Source: Prado023 sp963706885 | GTDB taxonomy: Bacteria > Actinomycetota > Actinomycetes > S36-B12 > CAIYMF01 | Length of the DNA: 64,000 nt | Direction of reading: 5' to 3' | Assembly: GCA_963706885.1 (NCBI GenBank) | Contig: CAVPNX010000029.1 | Coordinates: forward strand, 1 to 64,000 | Part shown: positions 42,152 to 51,355 of the stretch, piece after piece | How positions within the stretch are numbered: the stretch's first letter is position 1 | Layout of the letters: the number at the start of each line of letters is the position of its first letter | The notes under the pieces: generated by a model | The model's input: the letters and a program-made list of their open reading frames with translations, nothing else | Told to the model about the DNA's origin: nothing | Databases searched by the model: none | Made by a program: the position numbers and the translations under genes

Positions 42152-43615
42152 GTGACCGACTCCACCGCGCACGTCAGCGCTGTCATCGTCCTAGCCGCGG
42201 GGGAGGGCACGCGGATGCGCTCGGCGACCCCCAAGGTGCTCCACGAGATCGGCGGGCGCAGCCTCGTCGGGCACGCGGTCACGGCCGCCGACGTCCTGGC
42301 CGCCGATCGGCTGGTCGTGGTCGTCGGGCATGGACGTGATGCCGTCACCGCCCACCTGGGTGCTGTGGCCCCGCACGTGCGCACCGCCGTGCAGGACCAG
42401 CAGCTGGGGACCGGCCATGCGGTGCAGTGCGCGCTGGAGGCCGCCGGGGACGTGGCCGCCGGGACGGTCGTGGTCACGTACGGCGACGTCCCGCTGCTGA
42501 CCGGGGAGACGCTGACCGAGCTGGTCGCCCAGCACGAGGGCGACGGCAACGCAGCGACCGTGCTGACGGCCCGGGTCGCCGATCCGAGCGGGTACGGGCG
42601 GATCGTGCGCGCCGCCGACGGGTCGGTGGCGGGCATCGTGGAGCACCGGGACGCCACGGCCGACCAGCTGCTCATCGACGAGATCAACTCCGGCATCTAC
42701 GCCTTCGACGGGCGGGTGCTCGTGGACGCCCTGGCCCAGTTGCGCCCGGACAACAACCAGGGCGAGCTGTACCTCACCGACGTGCTGGCGCTGGCCCGGG
42801 ACGCCGGCGGCCGGGTCGCCGCACTCGTCACCGGGGATGTGTGGCAGACCGAGGGGGTCAACGATCGCGTCCAGCTGGCCGCGATGCGCCGGGAGCTCAA
42901 CCGCCGGGTGGGCGAGGCGTGGATGCGCGCGGGGGTCACGATCGTCGATCCGGCCACGACCTGGGTGGACGTCACCGTCGAGATCGGTCGCGACGCGATC
43001 CTCGAGCCGGGCACGATCCTGCGGGGGACCACGCAGGTCGCCGACGACGCCCTGATCGGCCCGGACACCCTGATGGTCGACTGCGAGGTCGGCGCTGGGG
43101 CGCAGGTGATCCGCACGCACGCGACCGCGGCCCGGATCGGGGCCGGCGCCCAGGTGGGGCCGTTCACGTTCCTGCGTCCGGGCACGATCCTGGGACCGCG
43201 GTCCAAGGCCGGGGCGTACGTGGAGATCAAGAACTCCGTGGTGGGTGCCGGCTCGAAGGTCCCGCACCTGTCCTACGTCGGCGATGCCACGATCGGGGAG
43301 GGCTCCAACATCGGCGCGGCCACCGTCTTCGTGAACTACGACGGGGTGGCCAAGCACGCCACCGTCGTCGGCGACCACGTGCGGATCGGCTCGGACACGA
43401 TGCTCGTGGCGCCGGTGACGATCGGCGACGGTGCCTACACGGCCGCCGGGTCGGTGATCACCGAGGACGTCCCGCCGGGGGCGCTGGGCCTGGGCCGGGC
43501 GCGCCAGCGCACGATCGCCGGATGGGTCCGCAGCCGCCGCGAGGGGACCTCCTCGGCACGGGCAGCGGCAGCCGCCGAGCAGGAGTCCGGCAGCCCCATC
43601 ACCGGGCAGGAGTGA
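42152..43615 (+). CDS. glmU: bifunctional UDP-N-acetylglucosamine pyrophosphorylase / glucosamine-1-phosphate N-acetyltransferase
   Basis: 487 residues; makes UDP-GlcNAc for peptidoglycan. N-terminal uridyltransferase: LAAGEGTRMRSATPKVLHEIGG, QLGTGHAVQCA, TYGDVPLL and the EINSGIYAFDG segment. C-terminal left-handed beta-helix acetyltransferase: GPFTFLRPGTILGPRSKAGAYVE, KVPHLSYVGDATIGEGSNIGA and VNYDG. GTG 42152 has GAAGGAAG 6 nt upstream. A short polar tail ends the protein. tdk follows 3 bp after the stop. Confidence 0.97.
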   Translation: MTDSTAHVSAVIVLAAGEGTRMRSATPKVLHEIGGRSLVGHAVTAADVLAADRLVVVVGHGRDAVTAHLGAVAPHVRTAVQDQQLGTGHAVQCALEAAGDVAAGTVVVTYGDVPLLTGETLTELVAQHEGDGNAATVLTARVADPSGYGRIVRAADGSVAGIVEHRDATADQLLIDEINSGIYAFDGRVLVDALAQLRPDNNQGELYLTDVLALARDAGGRVAALVTGDVWQTEGVNDRVQLAAMRRELNRRVGEAWMRAGVTIVDPATTWVDVTVEIGRDAILEPGTILRGTTQVADDALIGPDTLMVDCEVGAGAQVIRTHATAARIGAGAQVGPFTFLRPGTILGPRSKAGAYVEIKNSVVGAGSKVPHLSYVGDATIGEGSNIGAATVFVNYDGVAKHATVVGDHVRIGSDTMLVAPVTIGDGAYTAAGSVITEDVPPGALGLGRARQRTIAGWVRSRREGTSSARAAAAAEQESGSPITGQE

Positions 43616-43618
43616 GGC

Positions 43619-44269
43619 ATGCTGGCGTTCCACTTCGGCGTGATGGGGTCCGGGAAGTCCGCATTCGCCCTGATGACCGCGCATGAGAAGCACCGTCCGG
43701 ACGCGGCCTCGCACCCGAACCGGGCGATCCTGGCCACGACCATGGACCGGTCCACCGAGACCGTCACCTCCCGCACAGGGATGACCGCCCAGGCGATCCA
43801 GCTGCAGCCGGGCACGGTGCGTCCGGAGCTGTTCAACGGGGCGAACACCGTGGTCATCGACGAGGCCCAGTTCCTCACGGCCGGCGATGTGGACGTCCTG
43901 GCCGCGATGAGTGCCGCCGGGACGGAGGTCATCTGCTTCGGGCTGCGCACCGACTTCTCCTCGGCCCTGTTCGAGGGGGCCCGCCGCCTGCTCGAGCTGG
44001 CCGACAAGGTCGCGCCGATGGCGATCGAGCCCCGGTGCGCGGCCTGCGAGCGGCCCGCGGTCATCAACGCGCGCTTCGTCGACGGCCGGCTGACCGCGAC
44101 CGGTGACACGGTCGTGATCGGTGACGTGGCGCGCGCGGGCGGCCATGAGAAGGTCACCTACGACCCCATGTGCTACCGGTGCTGGCGGGTCCGGCTCGGT
44201 GATGGCGCGACCAACAACGGGGTCGGTGTCGCCTCCGCAGGCGCCATCGGCAACGATGTGCCCCGTTGA
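43619..44269 (+). CDS. tdk: thymidine kinase (TK1 type)
   Basis: 216 residues. Phosphorylates thymidine in the salvage pathway. Walker A GVMGSGKS (7-14), Walker B VVIDEAQFL near 79-87, FGLRTDF, and a zinc lasso with CAACERPAV plus MCYRCW. The C-terminal 20 residues are Gly/Ala-rich. ATG 43619 sits 3 bp after glmU with GGAGTGAGGC in front; it is cotranscribed with glmU and prs. Many Actinobacteria keep glmU and prs adjacent without tdk. Confidence 0.94.
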   Translation: MLAFHFGVMGSGKSAFALMTAHEKHRPDAASHPNRAILATTMDRSTETVTSRTGMTAQAIQLQPGTVRPELFNGANTVVIDEAQFLTAGDVDVLAAMSAAGTEVICFGLRTDFSSALFEGARRLLELADKVAPMAIEPRCAACERPAVINARFVDGRLTATGDTVVIGDVARAGGHEKVTYDPMCYRCWRVRLGDGATNNGVGVASAGAIGNDVPR

Positions 44270-44294
44270 CCGCCCCGCGCAGGAGGACTGGCCC

Positions 44295-45284
44295 ATGGCT
44301 CGGATGACCCACAAGCCCAAGAAGCACCTCATGCTCTTCAGCGGGCGCAGCCATCCGGCGCTTGCTGAGGCGGTTGCCGAGGAGCTCGACGTGACCCTGA
44401 CCCCCACGTCGGCCTACGACTTCGCCAACGGTGAGATCTTCGTCCGGTTCGAGGACTCGGTGCGCGGGGCCGATGCGTTCGTGCTGCAGGCCCACACCGC
44501 CCCGATCAACAAGTGGATCATGGAGCAGCTGATCATGGTCGACGCGCTCAAGCGCGCCTCGGCCAAGCGGATCACCGTGGTGCTGCCGTTCTACGGGTAC
44601 GCCCGGCAGGACAAGAAGCACCGCGGCCGTGAGCCGATCAGCGCCCGGCTGATCGCCGACCTGTTCAAGACCGCGGGTGCCGACCGGCTGATCTCCGTCG
44701 ACCTGCACACCGCGCAGATCCAGGGCTTCTTCGACGGCCCGGTGGACCACCTGTTCGCGCTGCCCCTGCTCGCCGAGCACATCCAGTCCCGCCTGGCCGG
44801 CGAGCAGATCACCGTGGTGTCCCCGGACGCGGGCCGCGTGCGAGTGGCCGAGCGCTGGACCGACGTCCTCGGTGCCCCGCTGGCCATCATCCACAAGCGG
44901 CGTGACCCGGATGTCCCCAACCAGGTGAGGGTCCTGGAGGTCGTCGGCGAGGTCAAGGGCCGGGTCTGTGTCGTCGTCGACGACATGATCGACACCGGTG
45001 GGACCATCGTGAAGGCGGCCGAGACCCTGCTCGAGCAGGGCGCGAAGGAGGTCGTGGTGGCCGCGACGCACGGGATCCTGTCCGATCCCGCTGTCCAGCG
45101 GCTGGCGGACTCCCCGATCTCCGAGGTGGTCGTGACCGACACCCTGCCGATCAGCGTGGAGCTGGACAAGCTCACGGTCCTGTCGATCGCACCGCTGCTG
45201 GCCACCGCCATCAAGGAGGTCTTCACCGACGGCTCGGTCACCCGCATGTTCGACCCGACCCCGAACGGGGATCCTGCGCACTGA
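44295..45284 (+). CDS. prs: ribose-phosphate pyrophosphokinase
   Basis: 329 residues. Makes PRPP from ribose-5-P and ATP for nucleotide, His and Trp synthesis. FSGRSHPALAEAVAEEL, FANGEIFVRFEDSVRG, FYGYARQDKKHRGREPISA, VDLHTAQIQGFF, and the PRPP loop VVVDDMIDTGGTI near 228-240. AGGAGG lies 8 nt before ATG 44295. Last gene of the glmU-tdk-prs operon. Confidence 0.97.
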   Translation: MARMTHKPKKHLMLFSGRSHPALAEAVAEELDVTLTPTSAYDFANGEIFVRFEDSVRGADAFVLQAHTAPINKWIMEQLIMVDALKRASAKRITVVLPFYGYARQDKKHRGREPISARLIADLFKTAGADRLISVDLHTAQIQGFFDGPVDHLFALPLLAEHIQSRLAGEQITVVSPDAGRVRVAERWTDVLGAPLAIIHKRRDPDVPNQVRVLEVVGEVKGRVCVVVDDMIDTGGTIVKAAETLLEQGAKEVVVAATHGILSDPAVQRLADSPISEVVVTDTLPISVELDKLTVLSIAPLLATAIKEVFTDGSVTRMFDPTPNGDPAH

Positions 45285-45317
45285 GCCGCCAGCGCGGGCA
45301 CCTGCGGACAGCGGAGT

Positions 45318-45347
45318 TTGGCCACGGCGTCCGGCCGGCGGTAGACT
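45318..45347 (+). promoter_or_regulatory. sigma70-type promoter of rplY-pth
   Basis: TTGGCC (45318-45323) and TAGACT (45342-45347) with an 18-bp spacer. Transcription from about 45354 would leave a 5' leader of about 115 nt containing small hairpins such as GGTCCT/AGGACC (45418-45441), a possible site for translational control. Confidence 0.6.
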
Positions 45348-45470
45348 CATGGCCATTCCTCGGCGAGGGCGCCCCGCAGCGTGTCACATTGCGGCTGCCG
45401 TGATCGACGTGGTGGCGGGTCCTCCCTCCAGCCGAAGGACCAGTGCCCCACGTCTCAAGGAGTCCGTGTC

Positions 45471-46043
45471 GTGTCCGACACCCAGGTTCACATGTCCGCC
45501 GTCCCGCGCAGCGATTTCGGCAAGGGGGCGGCCCGCCGGCTGCGCCGCACCGGGATGGTGCCCGCCGTCATCTACGGCCACGGGACCGATCCGGTCCACG
45601 TCGCCCTCGATGGCCACGACCTCGCCAAGGCACTGCGCCAGCCCCGGGTGGTGCTCGCCCTCGACGTCGACGGCACCGACTACGTCTGCGCCCCCCGCGA
45701 CGTCCAGCGTGACGTCGTCCGCCAGGTCCTCGAGCACGTCGACCTGGTCGTGATCGGCAAGGCTGAGGCGCAGGCCCGCGCGGCCGCCGCCGAGGCCATC
45801 GCCAACGCCGAGGCCGCAGCCGAGGAGGCCGGCGTCGACGTCGCCACCGCCGTGGCGGCGATCGAGGCCGCCATCGAGGCCGGCGAGGACCCGCAGGCCG
45901 CGGCTGCTGCCGCGATCGAGCAGGCGGTCGCGGACCAGCACGCGCTCGAGGACGCCCAGGCTGAGGCTGCGGAGCACGAGGCGGAGGAGGCCCAGGCAGA
46001 GGCCGAGGATGCGGCTGCTGCCCCGGCTGACGAGAAGGACTGA
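45471..46043 (+). CDS. rplY: 50S ribosomal protein L25/general stress protein Ctc
   Basis: 190 residues. The N-terminal half binds 5S rRNA (RSDFGKGAARRLRRTGMVPAVIYGHG, then VALDGHDLAKAL and the APRDVQRDVVRQVLEHVDL block). The TL5/Ctc C-terminal beta domain is shortened and replaced by a long Ala/Glu-rich tail (about 90-190, EAAAEEAG, AEEAQAEAEDAAAAP), probably helical or disordered. GTG 45471 has AAGGAG 8 nt upstream. pth follows 8 bp later. Confidence 0.93.
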   Translation: MSDTQVHMSAVPRSDFGKGAARRLRRTGMVPAVIYGHGTDPVHVALDGHDLAKALRQPRVVLALDVDGTDYVCAPRDVQRDVVRQVLEHVDLVVIGKAEAQARAAAAEAIANAEAAAEEAGVDVATAVAAIEAAIEAGEDPQAAAAAAIEQAVADQHALEDAQAEAAEHEAEEAQAEAEDAAAAPADEKD

Positions 46044-46050
46044 CCCCGGC

Positions 46051-46641
46051 TTGTCCGACTCGCCGTGGTTGGTGGTCGGGCTGGGCAACCCCGGTCCGCA
46101 GTACGCCGGCACGCGGCACAACATCGGCGCGATGGCGGTGGAGTCGCTCGCCAGTTCCCTCTCGGGGGCCCTGTCGACGAACCGGCGCTGTCGCGCTGAG
46201 GTGTTCGAGGGCCGGCTCGGTCCGCTGGGCCACGGCGCCACCCGGGTCGTCCTGGCCCGCTCCCGCGGCTTCATGAACGAGTCCGGTGGCCCGGTCGCGT
46301 GCCTGATGGACTTCTTCAAGGTTCCGATCGAGCAGCTGGTCGTGCTGCACGACGAGCTCGACCTTCCCCTCGGGGCGCTGCGCATCAAGGCCGGTGGCGG
46401 CGACAACGGGCACAACGGGCTGCGCTCGATCCGCCGATCGCTGGACGGCGGCGAGTTCCACCGGATCCGCCTGGGCATCGGTCGCCCGCCCGGTCGCCAG
46501 GACCCGGCGGAGTTCGTCCTGCGTCCCTTCACCAGCTCCGAGCGCACGGAGGTCGACCTGCTCCTCAGCGATGCGGTGGACGCCGTCGAGGTGCTGGTGC
46601 GTGAGGGCCTGGCCGCAGCGCAGAACCAGTTCAACCGCTGA
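46051..46641 (+). CDS. pth: peptidyl-tRNA hydrolase
   Basis: 196 residues. Recycles peptidyl-tRNA. WLVVGLGNPGPQYAGTRHNIG holds the catalytic His; SRGFMNESGGPV, VLHDELDLPLGALRIKAGGGDNGHNGLRSI and FHRIRLGIGRPPGR are all intact. TTG 46051 is the only start that keeps the usual 5-residue lead before WLVVGLGN; an internal GTG would cut into the first strand. Cotranscribed with rplY. Confidence 0.95.
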   Translation: MSDSPWLVVGLGNPGPQYAGTRHNIGAMAVESLASSLSGALSTNRRCRAEVFEGRLGPLGHGATRVVLARSRGFMNESGGPVACLMDFFKVPIEQLVVLHDELDLPLGALRIKAGGGDNGHNGLRSIRRSLDGGEFHRIRLGIGRPPGRQDPAEFVLRPFTSSERTEVDLLLSDAVDAVEVLVREGLAAAQNQFNR

Positions 46642-46757
46642 CCCCCACCCGCCCCACACCCCGCCCCACGAGGGTGTGTCATGGATTCGGCCCACGTCGC
46701 GAACCGGATACATGACGCAACGAGCCGTGGGACGGCGCGCATGGGAGGATCCATCGC

Positions 46758-47546
46758 GTGCCCTCAGACGCCGCGTTCGCTGCCGAGATCGCCCACGAGG
46801 CGGGTCGCGCCCTGCTCGAGCTGCGTGCCGGCTTCGGCCCCATCGCAGACGACCTGCGCCGCCGCGAGCTGATGGACGCCGGCGATCGGCTGGCCCAGCA
46901 GATCCTGTCCGACCGGCTGACGGCGCAGCGGCCCGGGGACGCGGTGCTCTCGGAGGAGGCGACCGACTCCGAGGATCGGCTCAGCGCCGACCGGGTGTGG
47001 ATCATCGACCCGCTCGACGGCACCGACGAGTACGGGCAGGGCCGCACCGACTTCGCGGTCCACGTGGCCCTCTGGCAGCGGACCGCAGGGACAGAGGGGG
47101 CGCTCACCGACGCGGTCGTGGACGTCCCCGCCCTCGGCGAGCTCTGGCGCACGGACGAGCCGCGGTGGGCCCGGTCGCTGCCCACCAACCGTCCGCTGCG
47201 CATCGTGGTCTCCCGGTCCCGGCCGCCCGCCGGGCTGAGCCGCCTGCTCGAGGACGTGTCGGGCGACCTGGCCGAGGCTGGGATCACCAGCAGGGGCATC
47301 GAGGCAGCCAACGTCGGGTCGGTGGGGGCCAAGCTCGGGGAGGTGATGGCCGGGCGCGCCGAGGCGTACCTGCATCCGGGGGGCCTGAACGAGTGGGACC
47401 TGGCCGCGCCGCACGCGTGTGCCCTGGCTGCCGGCATGGTCGCCCTCGGCCCCGAGCAGCCCTTCAACCGGATGCCCCCGAAGGCCGGCCCGGTCCTGAT
47501 CTGCCACCCCGCCCTGGCCGATACGTTCACCGCCAACTGGCACTGA
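46758..47546 (+). CDS. inositol-monophosphatase family phosphatase (CysQ-like)
   Basis: 262 residues. Metal site residues in SEEATD, the IIDPLDGTDEYGQG motif and the C-terminal LNEWDLAAPHACALAAG. The DPLDGTDEY form and length point to 3'(2'),5'-bisphosphate nucleotidase (CysQ), but inositol-1-phosphatase activity cannot be excluded. GTG 46758 has GGGAGGATCC in front. Upstream 46642-46757 holds nothing I can support beyond C-rich sequence. Confidence 0.87.
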   Translation: MPSDAAFAAEIAHEAGRALLELRAGFGPIADDLRRRELMDAGDRLAQQILSDRLTAQRPGDAVLSEEATDSEDRLSADRVWIIDPLDGTDEYGQGRTDFAVHVALWQRTAGTEGALTDAVVDVPALGELWRTDEPRWARSLPTNRPLRIVVSRSRPPAGLSRLLEDVSGDLAEAGITSRGIEAANVGSVGAKLGEVMAGRAEAYLHPGGLNEWDLAAPHACALAAGMVALGPEQPFNRMPPKAGPVLICHPALADTFTANWH

Positions 47547-47613
47547 CCGCAACACGCCAGCGCTGCCCCCGCCCTCGCCCCGCCCCCGGCCCCGGCTTCC
47601 CTCCCGAGTTTCG

Positions 47614-47683
47614 GTTCCCCCTCCCTATGTGCGGTCTCCCTCCCCGAATCCGCGGAGGGAGAACGGCATTCGGGAGGGGGAAC
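47614..47683. repeat. nested palindromes between the cysQ-like gene and mfd
   Basis: Outer perfect 12-bp arms GTTCCCCCTCCC (47614-47625) and GGGAGGGGGAAC (47672-47683) enclose a second perfect 9-bp hairpin TCTCCCTCC (47635-47643) and GGAGGGAGA (47654-47662). It could be a terminator for the phosphatase gene or a structured leader of mfd. The strands are sharply pyrimidine/purine-biased. Confidence 0.65.
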
Positions 47684-47764
47684 ATCGCGGGAGCTGGTGC
47701 GGGCGCACGCGGGCGGGCGGGAGTGCGGGGCTGGGGGGCGGAGCCGGTCGCGGCGGGTGGGAGA

Positions 47765-50700
47765 ATGGGGGTTCTCATGGATCTCTCTGGACTTCTGGCT
47801 GGGCTGCTGCTGGACCCGGCCTTCGCCCGAGCTGCCCGGGCCGACGGCGCGCACGGCTCGGTGGTCACCCCCGACGCCGCGATCCCCTTCCTGGCCGCCG
47901 GGATGTCCCGCCACCGCCTCGTGCTGGCGGTCACGGCAACGACCCGGCAGGCCGAGGATCTCGCGGCGGCCGCGAGCAGCCTGACCGGTTCAGCCCGCGT
48001 CGCCGTGCTGCCCGCGTGGGAGACCCTCCCGCACGAGCGGCTGAGCCCGAGCAGCGACACCGTCGGCCGGCGACTGGCTGTCCTGCGCCGGCTGGCGCAC
48101 CCGGACCCCGCTGACGACACGATCGGTCAGGTGGACCTCGTGGTCGCCCCGGTCCGCGCGCTGCTGCAGCCGATCGTGCGCGGGCTGGGTGACCTGCAGC
48201 CGGTTGTGGTGCGCCCCGGTGACCAGATCGCCCACGAGCAGCTCGCCGGGGCGTTGGTGGACATCGGCTATGCCCCGACCGACCTGGTGGAGAAGCGCGG
48301 GCAGTTCGCCATCCGAGGGGGGATCCTCGACGTGTTCCCGCCCACCGAGGAGCACCCCCTGCGCGTGGAGTTCTGGGGCGACGACGTCGAGGAGATCCGC
48401 TACTTCCGCGTGTCCGACCAGCGCTCGCTGGAGGTCGCGCGGCACGGGCTGTGGGCGCCGCCCTGCCGCGAGCTCCTGCTCACCCCGGCCGTGCGCGAGC
48501 GGGCAGCGGCGTTGGCCGAGCGCCATCCGCAGCTGGCCGAGATGTGCGCCAAGCTCGCTGAGGGGATCGCCGTCGAGGGGATGGAGGCACTCGCCCCGGT
48601 CCTGGCCGACGGCATGGAGACCCTCGTCGAGGCCATCGCACGCACGGGGACGGGCGGGAGCTCCCCACTGGTCCTGCTCTGCGACCCCGAGCTCGTGCGC
48701 ACCAAGGCCCACGACCTCGTGGCCACGAGCAACGAGTTCCTGGCCGCCTCGTGGCACAACGCCGCGGTCGGCAACGAGACCCCGATCGACCTCGGGGCCG
48801 CGACGTACCGGACCATCGAGGAGGTCCGGGAGGCGGCCGACCACCTGGGGGTCGCCTGGTGGACCGCCGGACCGTTCGGCCTGGCCGTCGCAGGGGACCT
48901 CACCGACCCCGACGCCCCCGACGCCCCCCACGTGATCGACGAGGACGCGATCGCCCTGCCGATCACGGCCACCCCCGCCTACCGCGGGGACGGCACGGCC
49001 CTGGTCACCGACATCCGCCGGGCGCTGGCCGCGGGCCGCCGCGTGGTGGCGGTCACCGCCGGAGTGGGTTCGGCGCAGCGGCTGGCCGAGCAGCTCGGTG
49101 CCGCCGACGTGGCCGCCCGGGTCGCCCCGGGGATCACCCGCTGGCCCCCGGCCCCCGGCGTGGTCACGGTCACGACCGGGCGCCTGGACCACGGCCTGGA
49201 CGCCGCGGCCTGCGAGCTGCTCGTCATCACCGAGACCGACATCCGCGGGCAGAAGGGCTCCACCCGGGACATGGCCCGGATGCCCTCCCGCCGGCGCAAC
49301 ACCGTCGATCCGCTGCAGCTGGTTGCCGGGGACTTCGTCGTCCACGAGCAGCACGGGGTCGGGCGCTACGTGGAGATGACCCAGCGCACGGTCGGCGGCG
49401 CGACCCGTGAGTACCTGGTCCTGGAGTACGCCCCCAGCAAGCGCGGGCAGCCGCCGGACCGGCTCTACGTCCCCACCGACCAGCTCGACCAGGTGACCCG
49501 CTACGTCGGTGGGGAGGCGCCCAGCGTGCACCGGCTCGGCGGTGCGGACTGGCAGCAGACCAAGACCCGCGCGCGCAAGGCAGTGCGACAGATCGCCGGC
49601 GAGCTGGTCAAGCTGTACGCCGCGCGGCAGCAGGCCGTGGGGTACGCGTTCGGGCCCGACAGCCCGTGGCAGCGCGAGCTCGAGGACGCCTTCGCCTACA
49701 CCGAGACCCCCGACCAGGACTCGACGATCAACGAGGTCAAGGCCGACATGGAGCGGGCCATCCCGATGGACCGCCTCGTCTGCGGGGACGTCGGCTACGG
49801 CAAGACCGAGATCGCCGTGCGCGCAGCGTTCAAGGCGGTGCAGGACGGCAAGCAGGTCGCCGTCCTCGTGCCGACCACCCTGCTGGTCCAGCAGCACTTC
49901 CAGACGTTCTCCGACCGGTACTCGGGCTTCCCGGTCAAGGTCGCGGCACTCTCGCGGTTCCAGACCGACAAGGAGGCCAGCACGATCCTCGACGGGTTGG
50001 CCGACGGCACGGTGGACGTGGTCATCGGCACGCACCGGCTGTTCAGCAGCCGGACCCGGTTCAAGGACCTCGGGCTGCTGATCGTCGACGAGGAGCAGCG
50101 CTTCGGCGTCGAGCACAAGGAGCACATCAAGGCCCTGCGCACCAACGTCGACGTGCTGACGATGTCGGCCACGCCGATCCCGCGCACCCTGGAGATGGCG
50201 GTCACCGGGATCCGGGAGATGTCCACGATCCTCACCCCGCCCGAGGAGCGGCTGCCGATCCTGACCTACGTGGGGGCCTACGAACCCAGGCAGATCTCGG
50301 CGGCGATCCGCCGGGAGCTGCTGCGCGACGGCCAGGTGTTCTTCGTGCACAACCGGGTGGAGTCCATCGAGCGGGTGGCCGCCAAGCTGCGCGACCTCGT
50401 CCCGGAGGCGCGGATCGCCACCGCGCACGGGCAGATGAACGAGCATGCCCTCGAGCAGATCATCGTCGACTTCTGGGAGAAGCGCTTCGACGTGCTCGTC
50501 TCGACCACCATCGTGGAGTCGGGCCTGGACATCCCCAACGCCAACACGTTGATCGTCGACCGCGCCGACACGTTCGGGCTCAGCCAGCTGCACCAGCTGC
50601 GCGGCCGGGTCGGCCGCGGCCGGGAACGTGCCTACGCCTACTTCCTCTACCCGCCGGAGAAGCCGCTGACGCAGACCGCGCACGACCGGCTGGCGACCAT

Positions 50701-51355
50701 CGCGGCCCACACCGACCTCGGCGCGGGCATGGCGGTCGCGATGAAGGACCTCGAGATCCGCGGGGCGGGCAACATGCTCGGCGGCGAGCAGTCCGGCCAC
50801 ATCGCCGACGTCGGCTTCGACCTCTACATCCGGCTCGTGGGGGAGGCCCTGGCCGAGTACCGCGGCGACGCCGGCGCCGAGCTCCTCGAGGTGAAGGTGG
50901 AGCTCCCCGTGGACGCGCACATCCCGCACTCGTACGTAGCCGGGGAACGGCTGCGCCTCGAGGCCTACAAGCGGATCGCGGCGGCAGGCGACGAGCCAGG
51001 CATCGCCGAGGTCGAGGCCGAGCTGCGCGACCGCTATGGGCCCCTGCCCGAACCCGTGGCGCGGCTCATGGACGTCGCGCGGCTGCGGGTGCTGGCCCGC
51101 TCGGCCGGCGTGGGCGAGATCGTGCTGGCCGGCACCTACGTCCGGTTCGGTGGGGTCGACCTCCCCGAGTCCCGGCGGCTGCGGCTGGTGCGGCTGTACC
51201 CGGGGACGCAGATCAAGCCGGTCACCCGGACGATCCTGGTGCCCCGCCCCAAGCCGTCGACCGTGGGCGCTGCACCCGTGATCGACGCCGCCCTCGTAGC
51301 ATGGGCCCGTGAGGTGATCGGCTCGGTCATCCTCGAACCGATCGGAGGCACGTGA
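47765..51355 (+). CDS. mfd: transcription-repair coupling factor
   Basis: 1196 residues. Removes stalled RNA polymerase at lesions and recruits UvrA. N-terminal UvrB-like region (WETLPHERLSPSSDTVGRR, EKRGQFAIRGGILDVFPP), CarD-like polymerase-interaction domain at about 520-570 (DFVVHEQHGVGRYVEM), helicase with Walker A DVGYGKTEIA near 676, DEEQRFGVEHKE, TATPIPRTL, and the VSTTIVESGLDIPNAN / QLHQLRGRVGR motifs, then the TRCF C-domain. ATG 47765 or 47777 can start it. The stop overlaps the next ATG (TGATG). Confidence 0.97.
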   Translation: MGVLMDLSGLLAGLLLDPAFARAARADGAHGSVVTPDAAIPFLAAGMSRHRLVLAVTATTRQAEDLAAAASSLTGSARVAVLPAWETLPHERLSPSSDTVGRRLAVLRRLAHPDPADDTIGQVDLVVAPVRALLQPIVRGLGDLQPVVVRPGDQIAHEQLAGALVDIGYAPTDLVEKRGQFAIRGGILDVFPPTEEHPLRVEFWGDDVEEIRYFRVSDQRSLEVARHGLWAPPCRELLLTPAVRERAAALAERHPQLAEMCAKLAEGIAVEGMEALAPVLADGMETLVEAIARTGTGGSSPLVLLCDPELVRTKAHDLVATSNEFLAASWHNAAVGNETPIDLGAATYRTIEEVREAADHLGVAWWTAGPFGLAVAGDLTDPDAPDAPHVIDEDAIALPITATPAYRGDGTALVTDIRRALAAGRRVVAVTAGVGSAQRLAEQLGAADVAARVAPGITRWPPAPGVVTVTTGRLDHGLDAAACELLVITETDIRGQKGSTRDMARMPSRRRNTVDPLQLVAGDFVVHEQHGVGRYVEMTQRTVGGATREYLVLEYAPSKRGQPPDRLYVPTDQLDQVTRYVGGEAPSVHRLGGADWQQTKTRARKAVRQIAGELVKLYAARQQAVGYAFGPDSPWQRELEDAFAYTETPDQDSTINEVKADMERAIPMDRLVCGDVGYGKTEIAVRAAFKAVQDGKQVAVLVPTTLLVQQHFQTFSDRYSGFPVKVAALSRFQTDKEASTILDGLADGTVDVVIGTHRLFSSRTRFKDLGLLIVDEEQRFGVEHKEHIKALRTNVDVLTMSATPIPRTLEMAVTGIREMSTILTPPEERLPILTYVGAYEPRQISAAIRRELLRDGQVFFVHNRVESIERVAAKLRDLVPEARIATAHGQMNEHALEQIIVDFWEKRFDVLVSTTIVESGLDIPNANTLIVDRADTFGLSQLHQLRGRVGRGRERAYAYFLYPPEKPLTQTAHDRLATIAAHTDLGAGMAVAMKDLEIRGAGNMLGGEQSGHIADVGFDLYIRLVGEALAEYRGDAGAELLEVKVELPVDAHIPHSYVAGERLRLEAYKRIAAAGDEPGIAEVEAELRDRYGPLPEPVARLMDVARLRVLARSAGVGEIVLAGTYVRFGGVDLPESRRLRLVRLYPGTQIKPVTRTILVPRPKPSTVGAAPVIDAALVAWAREVIGSVILEPIGGT

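Noticed and set aside
46681..46872. Short plus-strand ORF starting with ATG before the CysQ-like gene
   Set aside because: It is in a different frame overlapping the conserved start of the phosphatase, and lacks a ribosome site.
47990..50929. Minus-strand frame of 979 codons inside mfd
   Set aside because: Pure shadow of mfd; rich in Val, Asp, His and Gly with no recognisable domain.
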